DNA of 64,000 bases from Aphrophora alni (lineage: Eukaryota; Arthropoda; Insecta; Hemiptera; Aphrophoridae): assembly GCA_963513935.1 (NCBI GenBank), contig OY740768.1, forward strand, positions 248,001 through 312,000, written 5' to 3'. Below, piece after piece: positions 46,991 to 57,089 of this stretch (the first letter of the stretch is position 1; each line of letters begins with the position of its first letter). The notes under the pieces were generated by a model. It had not been told where the DNA came from. It ran no database searches and worked only from the letters and a program-made list of their open reading frames with translations. The translations under genes were made by a program, and so were the position numbers.

Positions 46991-47360
46991 TTTTTTCATT
47001 ATTACATTTATCTATGCGAGAGACTAAAATCGAACGTTTAAAATAAAACTTTTTTTTTTAAATCTAATCGATGACTGACCTATAAGCATGTTTAATTTTA
47101 ACCTGAGATAGAACGAATTTTAGATTAGGCCTACATAAAATTGAACCAGAAAAGTTTCTCACCAAGAATTTTTGTATTGCTTTTGTGAATAATCACTATT
47201 ACTGATATACCGCGAACAAAAGTACAACAGCTTTAATAAAGGTAACAATTTTGGTTTTTAAATGTGACATCAACATCTTACGATCGAATTTTTGGAGTTC
47301 CTATTTATTATACACTCACAATGGATATCCAAACATTAAAATCTGCGACTTCAGCAAGCG

Positions 47361-47552
47361 GAATCGAGCTATGACACAAATAATACGTTTCTTTATTCAA
47401 AAGCGTTTCAACGACAAAGTCGCCATCTTCAGGGGTACACGATCTATAATAACTAAACTATATATTGTAGCTCATATATCACTGATGATGGCGACTTTGT
47501 CCTTGAAACGCATTTGAGTAAAGAAACGTATTATTTGTGTCCTAGCTCGATT
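47361..47552. repeat. Inverted repeat with a hammerhead-like motif in each arm
   Basis: Left arm 47361-47430 and right arm 47485-47552 are inverted copies with only a few differences, around a ~55-bp loop. The right arm on the plus strand reads CTGATGA (47482-47488), T, GGCGAC-TTT-GTCCTT, GAAAC. The left arm on the minus strand reads CTGAAGA, T, GGCGAC-TTT-GTCGTT, GAAAC, a six-pair stem with two G-T wobbles at its base. A related single copy lies at 57.37 kb. A short plus-strand frame (47251-47517) runs through the left arm and loop and is not a gene. Confidence 0.85.
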
Positions 47553-47599
47553 ATACCAAATATATACGGTACTTTAAGTTTAATGGCGATGAAAACCAT

Positions 47600-48870
47600 T
47601 TAAATTAAAGATGAAATTTAATTTTGATGAAACAACCACCAGAAACTGGACAGGATTTTGTCACTAGTTTTCATCCAACTTAACCAGAAATTGAAAAAGT
47701 GGCAATAAAACAGTTTGCATTGTTTGTATGCCTTGAAGTTTAAAAATGGCGACTGTAATGTCAACTTTTTGATTTTGGAAAGATCTTAATGAAACTGATT
47801 TTTCTCCTCGATTATAAAACACGGTAGACGATTGAGCCACCTAGTTTGATGTAATTTAACTAAATAAAAATATTACAAATTGTGGTGGTGTAGTACAGTA
47901 AGTACATTTCAACTTTGTTCATATTAAATGGATGTTGGTGATTGGTGAAACAACCACTGTCTGGTTTCTTCAAAAGCTCGGCAAGATTTTGTTGTTAGTT
48001 TTGATCTTATATCACAAAAATTGTTAACAGTGGTAATAAAAAAAGTTTATTTGCATAGTTTCCATGCCTTAAAAATTCAAAATGGCGGTAGTAATCTTAA
48101 CTTTATGATGAAACTGATTGTATCTTATTGTTAAGACTATTTTGTCACAAGTTTGATGTGATTTAACTAAATAATAACAATATTAAAATTGTGATGTTAA
48201 TAATTACATTTTAACTTTTGAACAGATTTTGATGAAACAACCAGCATCTGCTTTATTCAAAAGTCGGACATTATTTTAAACTTATTTAACAAACAATGTA
48301 AAAAGTGGTAATAAGAAGAGTTTAATTGCACTGTTTGCGTGACTTAAAAATTCAAAATGGCGACTGTAATAACTTTTTAATTATAAAGATTTTGATGAAA
48401 CTGATTTTTCCCTCATTTTAGAAACTATTTTTTTCATTTAACTAAATAATATTACATATTGTGGAGTAGTAGTCTATATTTCAACTCATTCATTTTAAAC
48501 CGATTGTTATCAAACAACAACCATTTGTTTTTTTCAGAAACTGGGCATGATTTTGTCACCAGTTTGGATATAATTTAACAAAATAACGGAAAAAAAGTAT
48601 TCAAAACCAGTTTAAAATTATACTGTTTGCATGCCTTACAAATTCAAAATTGCTGTCAAACTGATTTTCCCTCACTTTAAGGGACACTGGAAACTATTGT
48701 ATCACCAGTTTTAGTATAACTAACAAAATATTAAAATTAGAAATTATCCGAAGAGTGAATTTCACCTTTATCATGAACCGTTTTGTTTTTATTTAAGAAG
48801 TGAACATGATTTTGTCACTAAAAATCTAAAATTAACATTTGAAAATAGCGGCATTTCTGAATTATTTACA
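47600..48870 (+). repeat. Old tandem array, ~270-335-bp units, about 4.5 copies
   Basis: Each unit has TTTTGATGAAACAACCANC, TTTTGTCACNAGTTT, ATTTAACTAAATAA, GTTTGCATGCCTTAAAAATT and CAAAATGGCGACTGTAAT in the same order. The last landmark falls at 47747, 48082, 48353, 48642 (as CAAAATTGCTGTC) and 48840 (as GAAAATAGCGGC). Unit lengths differ by deletions, so the array is old. No frame is open through it. Confidence 0.75.
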
Positions 48871-49109
48871 ATACGAGCTGTGTATTCCACAAAGCGACCA
48901 ATTCAAACTTAAAATGTTATAAATAATAGTTTTAAATTGGAGTTATAAATTTGAGCTTATAATAACTTATAAATAAGTTTTTTTATTATATTAGGTTTTG
49001 TTTTTTTTAATACGGTTCAATACTCTATAAGACAATTTAACACACAGTTTGGTTTTAAAGTCAAATACAAATTTGACCTACTTTTTAGGTTATGTTTAAA
49101 CTCAATTAC

Positions 49110-49154
49110 CTGATCAGCTGCCCCTATATCTGTTAAAGGGTGTTCACGGTCCAT
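49110..49154 (-). CDS. Candidate first coding exon (15 codons) of a minus-strand gene
   Basis: The minus strand gives ATG at 49154 in a favourable context (aacaATGG) followed by 15 codons reading MDREHPLTDIGAADQ. They end exactly at CAG with gtaattgag after it, a good 5' splice donor (GT at 49109-49108) in phase 0. Past the donor the frame continues for a while into AT-rich sequence, as expected of intron. There is no in-frame ATG further upstream before the TGA at about 49218. A ~290-base leader with a TATA-like box lies upstream. No protein family was recognised from 15 residues, and no second exon was found downstream (lower coordinates), so any intron must be long. Confidence 0.4.
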
Positions 49155-49470
49155 TGTTCTTCTTAAAATTTGACCGTTATCATCAATCCTTTGATTCACG
49201 CTCACTTTTCAATAAAACACAACAAAACACTCAAAACGTTTCTGAAAACATCACAAACCAAACGACACATCATCATCACTCACTATTTCTACCACATGGC
49301 ACACAAAGTAATGTAATACAAACACAAATCTTAATAATATAATCAAAGATGGCGACTAGAAAGGCAATGTGTCTGGACCCGATGCGTCTCAGTCCATAGT
49401 TGCTGATCGAGTCGACTTGACTTTCTCAGTCAGTGGTGCCAACTAACAAATAACAAAAACTTTTTATAAG
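49155..49470 (-). promoter_or_regulatory. Candidate promoter and 5' leader for the 49.1-kb exon
   Basis: On the minus strand TATAAAAAG (49468-49460) is followed about 25 bases later by TTAGTTGG near 49440, a reasonable distance for an insect initiator. The leader from there to the ATG is richer in G+C and in CpG (GTCGACTCGATC, GACGCATCGGG) than the neighbouring DNA. It includes CAAAGATGGCGA-type YY1/Pho-like sequence at 49345 (plus-strand reading). Confidence 0.35.
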
Positions 49471-50662
49471 AAAGACAAATATGCACCATTGAATACACTC
49501 CTTGCAACTTGACAAGCAAACCAACACTGACTTCACTGAACTGACCTTTATTTTTTTTTACTGAAAGAAAGTCTGAGAAACGAGTTTCCAAACGTTTTGG
49601 TACGAGGCACGCCCGAAGGTTATGACGTCATGACTAGGTATATACTTTGGAAACAGGTTCTCAGGAGCCTTGGACAAAACCACCTGTTTGGGAGGATGGA
49701 GGGGGGGCGAAGGGTACACAGATTTAAAGATGTTGGTGGGCTGTTCCATCCCTGCAATGTTGCCAAGTCGCTGGTTTGACCAAAATGAATAATGTGGTTT
49801 AGGTATACTTTTAATTGATGTATTTAAAAAAAATAATAATAAACTATGTATAAATTTAATTACATAATCTAGAAAACCAAATAATATCCGTTCCTATCTG
49901 CTCAAACATATCCAAACCACTTATAGATGACAAAAAAAAATGTAATTTGTTTAACACTTCCCCTACGTATTTCTTACGGTAGACATAATTTGTTAAAGAA
50001 ATTTATCCATTTAAATTGTTAAAATGCCTATTCACTATTTTGCAAATTATCATGCACACTAATTTTTTTTTAAACGTTAGGAATCCCTAATTTTTAAAAG
50101 TTTTACCGAAAGAAGTAGACAATTTTTTGTGACACGACATTTGGTGACTGCATATAAAACTTATGTTAAGACTTTTATCATTAAAATTTGACAAACATTT
50201 TCACTTGTGCTAAACCCCCTTCAAACAAACATACCTAACCTAACTTATAACAACCCTTCCTTTCCCTTACCACAATTAATTGATAAATTTTATAATAACA
50301 TTATATTTTTAGATTGAGTACAATGTTCTATGAACCATAGCATTGTCTTATTATTTATATTTCTCGACGTGTTTCGAAGTTCCACCATTTTCAAAAATTA
50401 CTTTAGTAGGCCCTATACTTGTACTCCAAATAATTATGTAGATCCAAACAGATATATTTATTATAATATTATAGATTTTATATTATAACAAAACTTTTTA
50501 ATTGTTTCGATTTCTCAATTTTCCTCTCCAACGATATAATTTTGTTAGATTTTCCCAAAAGACGTTAAGCACTTTCGATTTTATCGTAACTTAATCTTGT
50601 TTTGTTTTTAACAGAGACAAACTCTAATTTTTTGGTTATAAATAAAACAACTCCATATATTG
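49471..50662. other. Gene-free stretch with a G+C-rich patch and a degenerate hammerhead-like site
   Basis: 49560-49790 is G+C-rich with short overlapping frames on both strands and a GGATGGAGGGGGGGCGAAGG tract, but no motif. At 50361-50397 on the minus strand TTGAAAATGG...CTTCGAAACACGTC resembles a decayed hammerhead-like core. Confidence 0.3.
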
Positions 50663-50880
50663 AAGGAATAAAGTTATGCGACTTATTTAGGCCTTACTAC
50701 GACGCTACATGACCTTGGTCTGATTTAATTGTATTCAAGGTATAATAACTCTTTTGTTTGTGTTTTAAAGCGATAATTATTGTTATATGATAATCAAAGA
50801 ATTTGCTGGATAAGGCGTGTTCCACATCTGTAATCAAATGACGTTTGCACAATCATAGTACAAACTCACATTAACGTATG
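50663..50880 (+). repeat. Dispersed repeat family G, copy 2
   Basis: AAAGTTATGCGACTTATTTA, ACCTTGGTCTGATTTAATTG, CAAAGAATTTGCTGGATAAG and TTTGCACAATCATAGTACA mirror 42.86-43.08 kb in order and spacing. Confidence 0.7.
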
Positions 50881-51419
50881 TATAAATGTTGGACATTTTA
50901 AGTAAATGCTGGTTTTAATCTAAACATTTTGTTTTTAAAGAAAAACTTTACCATGTCAAATATATTTAAAAATTTGTTTTTAATATTTAAAAAAAGTTAT
51001 TTACTAATTTTTTTTTTTTTAATCTTATTTCAGTAAAGCAAATAAAATTAAACTAGGTTTCTTCTCATAGTAAAAAGTTGTAAAACCCTAAATGTTATTT
51101 AAATCTAGTATACTGTGTTTTAGATTATCCATACTCGGTCTCCCAGTTTTAGGGCAACACTATTTTTAAAAAACAGTTTTTTTTTGTCGTTTCCAATGCA
51201 TTTAAGAGTAGAATGTTATAAGAAGAAAGTCGTTTGTTATAAAATAATGTAAAGCCTGAGATGACTTCTGTTACAAAACAGTTAATATTACCAAAACATT
51301 CCTTGTTATATAAATACAATTTATAATTTTGGTCTTTTAGTCTTAATATATTTTTTTTTTTAATTAAAAGAATTATTATAACTGTGGCATAGTCTGGATA
51401 AAAAAAGAAAAAAAAAAAG
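50881..51419. other. Gene-free spacer
   Basis: Several short T runs, nothing else recognised. Confidence 0.3.
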
Positions 51420-51560
51420 GAAAAAAAAAGATTAGGAATATGTATGTTTATTTGACGAAGAAATTTATATGTTGGTGCTAGGTCAAATTTAAGTGTCAGA
51501 TATAATACCCCCCCCCCCTAACTTGAACACGGCGTAACATACAAATCTATAAAAACAATT
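51420..51560 (-). repeat. Family C, reverse fragment
   Basis: ATATGTATGTTTATTTGACG, GTTGGTGCTAGGTCAAATTT, AAGTGTCAGATATAA, a C run and AACTTGAACACGGCGTAAC form the reverse complement of the 5' part of the 42.0-kb copy. Confidence 0.65.
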
Positions 51561-51685
51561 AAATTGAAGGTCAAAACCATATATTTTAGATTTTGTCTGA
51601 CGATTACAACTTAATGTAACACACAATGAGAAATGCGTAGCGTATAAGTTTTAAAAACTGTTTTTGTGAGATGTGAGACAAACAA

Positions 51686-52045
51686 TTAAGTATTAAACAA
51701 ACACTAATTCTAAAACTACTATAAACAGTTATACAAGTGAGGGTTTTTCCCAATCCTTCTTGTGGCTAGTTCAATCAATGGCACTGAGCTAAATCATTAC
51801 CCTAGGTGGAGTGGGGGTGAGCCCCTTTACAATTAGTCAACTAAAATTTTACGTTTAAATTAATCAAGACTAATTATAAAGGGAGTCACCCCCATTCCAC
51901 CTAGCGGGAGGGACTAGGTCATTGACTAGGGTAATGACTTGGCTCAATGCCATTGATTGAACTAGCCACAAGAAGGAGTGGGAAAAACCTCACTTGTATA
52001 ACTGTTTATAATATTAATAGAATTAGTATTTGTTTAATACTCAAC
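51686..52045. repeat. Long inverted repeat, arms ~150 bp
   Basis: Left TTAAGTATTAAACAAACACT, AACAGTTATACAAGTGAGG, CTTCTTGTGGCTAGTTCAAT and CCCTAGGTGGAGTGGGGGTG are answered in reverse order by CACCCCCATTCCACCTAG, ATTGAACTAGCCACAAGAAG, CCTCACTTGTATAACTGTT and AGTATTTGTTTAATACT. The right arm carries an extra ~25-bp segment (GGGAGGGACTAGGTCATTG), flanked by CTAG, that is absent from the left arm. The loop is short (51835-51885). A hammerhead-like motif begins three bases after the right arm. A foldback transposon or a Penelope-like terminal structure is plausible. Confidence 0.9.
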
Positions 52046-52047
52046 CT

Positions 52048-52079
52048 CTGAGGATGGTAACTATGTTACTGAAATGTAC
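52048..52079 (+). ncRNA. Hammerhead-like motif next to an inverted repeat
   Basis: CTGAGGA (52048-52054), T, stem II GGTAAC/GTTACT with loop TAT (52056-52070), then GAAAT and GTAC. The stem is fully paired if one G-T wobble is allowed. The last base of GAAAC is changed to T, so activity is doubtful. Confidence 0.35.
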
Positions 52080-53143
52080 ATAAGGAAATAAATCTTGGTT
52101 TATTTAATTGTAGTATTGAGTGTTTAATAACACATTGACAAGAATTTCAACTTCTAAATTGAACATTATTCATAATACACAGTTACCGTTAGGTTAGACA
52201 AAATACAATAATTGTAGAACTGGACAACAAATAGCAACATGAAAGATATGTGACTTATTCATAGAACTGGCATTCACAGAACTATGTCAACCTTTAGCTA
52301 AATAATTTAGTACTTTCTACCTGACCTGTCCTTGGTGAAATTGTTAGCTCCTGTCTCCAATGTAATGCGAATTATTATAACTTCAATAGATATTTGACAT
52401 ATAGGTATTTTAGCCTTATCGCGGAACTTTTGTTTAATTTTTTAAGGCAAACAATCATTCATCGCCTTACAAACAAGGCACATGAAATGCTCCTCAAACG
52501 GAAAATTAAAAAACAGACCTACAAACTTAAAATCAAAACCATAAAATCAGGATTTTCTACCGATGACTGGCATGAATAAATGAAATCCAAGATCAGACGG
52601 TGTCTTTGATTTCACTCTGTTTATTGGACACAATTGTTGCCTATTCTTCCTCACACTGACCAAAGTATAAATATTACCAATACAAAATCTGATGTCATAA
52701 CACACTGCGTGACTTGTACTTTACTTTGCTGCTTCGTTAGCTTTTGTGTTTCTCGTAATTCCCCAATGTTTAGGTACCCAGAAAAATGATACTTCGACGT
52801 GAAATCTGATTGAAATTCCAAATTTGACGGTAGCTGTCACATGAAAAAACACAAAATTATGATTTTATCAAAATCTGTGCTAACGATTTCGATCAAATTT
52901 TGTTCAAGTGAAGCCATCTCCTAATATCGATTTATTGGTGTTATTAAAACAAAAACAAAAATCGGTCACAGGCTGTTACAATAATATATTATTTCTCAAA
53001 ATCGTCTTTACCGATTTCGTTCAAATGTTAGTGAAATGTGGAGATTAATACACCCTAAATCTCAAGTAAGGAATAATTTATAAGAACCTATACTATTATC
53101 AAAAGGGAAATGTGGGTGAACGAAGTGTCATCTCACTCTAAAG
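52080..53143. other. Gene-free stretch
   Basis: The frame 52394-52579 (61 codons, lysine-rich end) has no recognised motif. Confidence 0.3.
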
Positions 53144-53320
53144 CACACACAAAGTATTAGGACTGGCCGGTACCTCCCGTGGGTCACCTACTGTGCTTCA
53201 CTTGATCAAACTTTCATTTATTTAATTTGATATTTTACAATAAAATATGTTATATATTATTATTCTACACTTCATTACAAGATAAATGAGACCAAACAAT
53301 GTATAATATGTGAGTGTTAA
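53144..53320 (+). repeat. Family B MITE, left arm
   Basis: CACAAAGTATTAGGACTGGC, CGGTACCTCCCGTGGGTCAC, CTACTGTGCTTCACTTGATC and CTACACTTCATTACAAG match the 40.34-kb copy. Sequence departs after AATGTATAATATGTGAG. Confidence 0.65.
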
Positions 53321-54067
53321 ACGATATGTCACATGACTGCCTACTCATTACAATTTTTAATCTGACCTCTAAAACTTAAACCTACTGATATATCGAATAC
53401 GATAAAGTCTTATTCAGTTTTGATTCAACCACTGTTTTTAGCAAAAAATACGGTGTTAAAGTATATGTCGCATGATTAACATGATATGTCTTGGTATTAA
53501 TATTTTTCAAATTAACTCCTATATCCTAGAGTGATCCCTAAATTACCAAATATTTAAAAAGTTAGCTTTTTACATTTAAAATGGGGGATATTGGTAAAAC
53601 ACTGTCTGATAAAAAAAGCGTAAAAAATACGGGGGGCTTCAAAACCACCCTATATAAAAAAGAAGTAAATAATTAAATAATAAACAAAAATACATACACA
53701 TATCACCATTTAAAATAATCGCCAAGTGAGTATTTATACTAGTGTTAGGTATATCTGACTACAACTAATCTTGTAACTGTTAAAGAGAAGCCTTACACAG
53801 CTTTGCATCAGTCCCACATCTTCCCCTTTATGCATTCCATTCATTAATCCAAAATCAATGGTTACAGCGAAGCCCACCAAACTATATACAAGTCATTTCA
53901 GTATTATGGAAGCAATATTTTTATTAAACATAAGTTAGAGTTTTAACAATTAGCTCCACACTAACAATTTGATTTATTAAAACATTTGTTTGACCAGATA
54001 CTCGTTTTCAAGAACTTTTGAACCCATGGGGACGAAAATCGAGTTCTAGGAATAAGGTAAACCTGGT
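53321..54067. other. Gene-free stretch with a possible TIR end
   Basis: AAAACCACCCTATATA at 53641-53656 resembles a CACCCTGTATA terminus preceded by GGGGGCTTC. Its partner was not found. Confidence 0.3.
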
Positions 54068-54537
54068 GTGATATACCTACGGTTCAAAAACTACGGTCCA
54101 GGGGTATATGAGCTGAGACCGTTTCCTTTGGTACAATATGCTACAGTATGGAGGCAGGATTTTAAGGAAATCCATATCCACATATATACAGACAGTCAGG
54201 CTGCAATTAATGCACTTGAATATAGTCTGGTATGGAAATGCAAAGCTGTATCCCAGGAAAACCTGGTAACTTTGCACTGGGTGCCAGGGCATTTGTTAAG
54301 GTTAATGAGCAGGCAGACAAACTAGCTAAACGGGGCTCTACATCAGAGTTTGTAGGACCTGAGCCAGCTGTAGGAATATCCCTGTGTCTGGCCAAGATGG
54401 CCGTATATAAGTGGGTTCGTGCAATACACTTGCAAAGATGGAGGAGCCTTAGGGGGCACAACCATAGTAAATCAATGTTTAAAGACATCCCTTCAGGTAG
54501 TCCTGAATTAACAATAATGACCCAAGGTAGGATACAA
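54068..54537 (+). pseudogene. LINE RNase H domain relic (5' part, before a nested MITE)
   Basis: The plus strand reads KEIHIHIYTDSQAAINALE, with the catalytic Asp in the YTDSQAA motif, then VTLHWVPGH, the classical HWVPGH block. After a frameshift near 54285 comes VKVNEQADKLAKRGS with another catalytic Asp, and finally KWVRAIHLQRW. The upstream catalytic Glu segment is not recognisable. This is the C-terminal RNase H of a LINE whose RT is absent here, and the domain is a near-identical relative of the inverted piece at 1.3-1.57 kb. It is interrupted at 54538 by a MITE. Frameshifts make it non-functional. Confidence 0.85.
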
Positions 54538-54837
54538 CCATAGAAGAAAGAATTAGAATAAGAAAGTCACAGCCAATGTTAAACAACGTGATACGAGGGC
54601 GATCGGCCCCTAGGAGCGCCACTTGTGTTTTTGTAGCAGTTCTTGTTTTCAAGTGGTTTCGGTTACTGCCACCGTGCCACCCCGGCGCTGTATCTCCACA
54701 GCCAGCCTTGTCAGCATGGCAGCGATGCTACTAGCGCTTTCTGTTGTCCAGTAACCAAACTAAGGATATGTTGGCGATGAGGCATCACGCTAGAGCCTAT
54801 ACCTGTGACTTTCTTATTCTAATTCCTTCTTCTATGG
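54538..54837. mobile_element. ~300-bp MITE with 35-bp TIRs, nested in the LINE relic
   Basis: Left end CCATAGAAGAAAGAATTAGA continues to ATAAGAAAGTCACAG (54538-54572). The right end (54803-54837) is its reverse complement with a single difference (A/G). The interior is distinctly richer in G+C than the surroundings (CACCGTGCCACCCCGGCGC, AGCCTTGTCAGCATGGCAGC) and has no long frame. A TACGAGGGCGATCGG stretch at ~54593 recalls mariner-type termini. The LINE reading resumes right after. A target duplication could not be fixed; TA-rich bases flank both ends. Confidence 0.85.
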
Positions 54838-55140
54838 TATCGGTCACCTACTGGGCTTCTATGATACAACTCGGACAAACTATGGGAGACTGTAGTCTGA
54901 GGAGCCTATCATGGCGAAACTGTGCGTAGGATGTGCGGGCAGGATGAGGAGACCTTAATCATTTACAATTGTGAAGCTCTGACCAAAGTGGCGAAAGGTT
55001 GTTGGATTCCAAATTTCTGGGTAACTATCGTTGGACGAGCTAGTTAGTGGATTACTTAAACTCGTAGTAGAGGAACAAATCCTCTAAGCTAGAATGAGGA
55101 GACTATAGTTCCACCAGGTCTGGAACCGATAAGTCATCGG
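54838..55140 (+). pseudogene. LINE C-terminal relic after the nested MITE (CCHC-like tail)
   Basis: Just after the MITE a frame reads GHLLGFYDTTR, like the TGHxxLGYHLxxxG segment that follows RNase H in these LINEs. At ~54925-54990 it reads RRMCGQDEETLIIYNCEAL, the (C)xxCxxxEETxxHxLCxCEAL zinc-binding end of the polyprotein with the His replaced. Reading ends are unclear; the segment to ~55140 (GTCTGGAACCGATAAGTCAT) is probably 3' element sequence. It confirms that the MITE split one LINE copy. Confidence 0.65.
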
Positions 55141-56007
55141 TCGCGGTACCAGGGCTGGTTTTTAAAAGGCCCTTTAAACTCCAAATAAAATATTTATAAA
55201 ATCAATTAACAATAAATATAAGTACTGTAGTTATATATTTATTTATCGCCTTTATTTTTTTACATTATCCGGGTAATTCAAAAACAGTTATGCAAACTTA
55301 AAATAATGGCTAACACTAACCAATATGGCGGCCAATTATAAAATTTCTTGTGGAACGCCCTATCGTTTTCTGATTCAACACAAACTTATAAGACTTATAT
55401 ATTCTTTGTAAGTTTTTGATAAAACCATTCGTTTAGTTTTATAGGCACTTAAAGTTTCAAAAAATGACGTGATGTATTTTAGGTAGGCGATTTTTCGTAC
55501 TTCCCAATGTTAATTGAAGATAAAAATATCATTAGACATAATATAGGAAGTATAAACACCAACGTATAATATACGTAAAATAAATAATTTGCGTAAGAGA
55601 TAAAAGTAATTAACTAATTAATTATTTACAATTTCTTATTTGTATATATTTTTTCAAAGACGGCATCCATCGTTCATTTTTACTTTTTGATTTACAACCT
55701 AAATGACATCTACATGTCGATTAATTTAGGTTCCTGGGTAAGTGAGAAAGTTTATGGACCACTTATGATACTCAATGGGAGCGTCTTATTACTAAATTTT
55801 ATTGAATTTAATATTTATGTGGATGATTGTGATCAGGAAATTAGTAAGTCAGTAATGGTAAAGTAAAGAAAACATACCAAGAGAATGAGAAGACATTCTG
55901 ATGTGACTTGTCTGTATGTTTTACATTTCAAAAGGTGTTCCGGTAATAATTGATTCTCTTCGTCCTTCATTGGATTTAAAGCAGAACTAACATTCAACAC
56001 GCTAACC
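55141..56007. other. Gene-free stretch
   Basis: A short mirrored piece, GGGTAATTCAAAAACAG (55269) with CAATATGGCGGCC (55321) and GGAACGCCCTATCG (55352), may be a small remnant of the foldback family. Nothing else. Confidence 0.3.
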
Positions 56008-56203
56008 TAACCTACAAGAAAAATCTATTGTTACTATTTACCGACTTGTGTTTTACAACAGGCCTACACAAACCGAGGTAGGCCTAATCTACAAGGAAAA
56101 ATTTATTGTTACAATTTACCGACTTGTCTTTTACAACAGGCCTACACAAACCGAGGTAGGCCTAATCTAGAAGGAAAAATTTATTGTTACAATTTACACC
56201 AAC
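56008..56203. repeat. 77-bp tandem repeat, 2.5 copies
   Basis: CTACAAGAAAAATCTATTG recurs at 56090 and 56167 as CTACAAGGAAAAATTTATTG and CTAGAAGGAAAAATTTATTG. Each is followed by TTTACAACAGGCCTACACAA and ACCGAGGTAGGCCTAA. Confidence 0.9.
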
Positions 56204-56384
56204 TTTTGGGCTTTACATTTATAGGTAATGCATTGTATTTGCTTAACAAGATGCCTCCCCACTCCGTTTATTAATATGAACACATTCGAACTGTCCTTTA
56301 ACGTATCTTACCCCATTTTCTCACCATGAATCAGTGCTTTTACGCCTTAAACTTTACTAATCTGACAATGAATAGCCATATTTT

Positions 56385-56964
56385 TTTTATGTCTAGCAAT
56401 TTTTGTGTAAAATTAACGGTTTTCGTGACGTTCAACATTAAAAATTTTTAACGGCCACAATTTTGAAAATAATACAAATCAATGTGTGTGTGTCAAATAT
56501 GAACATAATATCTTATCTACTTCAAAAGTTATGTTTTCGTTAAAATAGTAATATAGGTGGATTGTCAGAAAACCAAGCGGTTTCGGGGACTATGAAACTG
56601 CCCCTACATTTTGGGTAGTTTTGAAACGATGAAACTGCCCCGCTCATTAAAGAGGATTAGGAAGGGTCGCCTCGCAAGACTAGAAATGCTGAAATTGCCC
56701 GAGCGCAAATTCGGTAGTATGTGTTTAAATTTAACCTCAATCAAGCATATAAGTCTGTTAGGTTAGGTTAGGTCCCGTAGTATAACATGTAAAATAAAAT
56801 TTTCAGCGAGTCTTGGGCTTCCTCTTTAATAAGCGGGGCAGTTTCGTCGTTTTAAAAGTACCCAAAATGTCGAGGCTGTTTCAGTACGCCCGCGGTTTAG
56901 GATACATGTTTATATTTATGTAAAGAACCGAAGCTTGTCAAAGGATACAGAAACACCCTGTATA
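56385..56964. mobile_element. Foldback MITE of the TATACAGGGTG family, interrupted
   Basis: Centre ACGGCCACAATTTTGAAAAT (56448), right half with TGTCAGAAAACCAAG, then, after the nested insertion, TTTAGGATACATGTTTATAT and the end GAAACACCCTGTATA (56950-56964). Removing the insertion restores the order seen in the 35.1-kb element, where CGGAAAACTAAG is followed by a T-rich join and GGGCATATATTTACA. The left terminus is not recognisable. Confidence 0.65.
56577..56898. mobile_element. 308-bp hAT-like MITE with GCGGTTT target duplications
   Basis: The element (56584-56891) starts CGGGGACTATGAAACTGCCC and ends, in reverse complement, CGGGCGTACTGAAACAGCCT. The ~75-bp arms match through CATTTTGGGTA, GTTTTGAAACGATGAAACTG and CCCCGCTCATTAAAGAGG. 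Both sides carry GCGGTTT (56577-56583 and 56892-56898), a 7-8-bp duplication consistent with hAT-type insertion. The host foldback element reads on cleanly across the duplication. The interior includes three TTAGG-type units (GTTAGGTTAGGTTAGG, ~56758). Confidence 0.82.
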
Positions 56965-56983
56965 ACTTATGTGTACTAGTTGG

Positions 56984-56985
<2 letters not shown>

Positions 56986-57021
<36 letters not shown>
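56986..57021. repeat. (AT)n microsatellite
   Basis: Uninterrupted 36-base AT alternation beginning 22 bp after a transposon end. Confidence 0.97.
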
Positions 57022-57023
<2 letters not shown>

Positions 57024-57089
57024 CGTGTTAAATAAGTCCCGGAACGGTTTAATATTTTTTTAACCATTACAGAGAGAGCTACAAAGCGT

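Noticed and set aside
49597..49779. 60-codon plus-strand frame in the G+C-rich patch
   Set aside because: Overlaps an equally long minus-strand frame and has no recognised motif. The patch is more likely upstream promoter sequence or unassigned DNA.
50361..50397. Hammerhead-like site on the minus strand (TTGAAAATGG ... CGAAACACGTC)
   Set aside because: First-core C and G are changed and stem II is not convincing; mentioned only as a decayed possibility.
54077..54488. Minus-strand frames of 71 and 93 codons
   Set aside because: Antisense of the plus-strand LINE RNase H relic.
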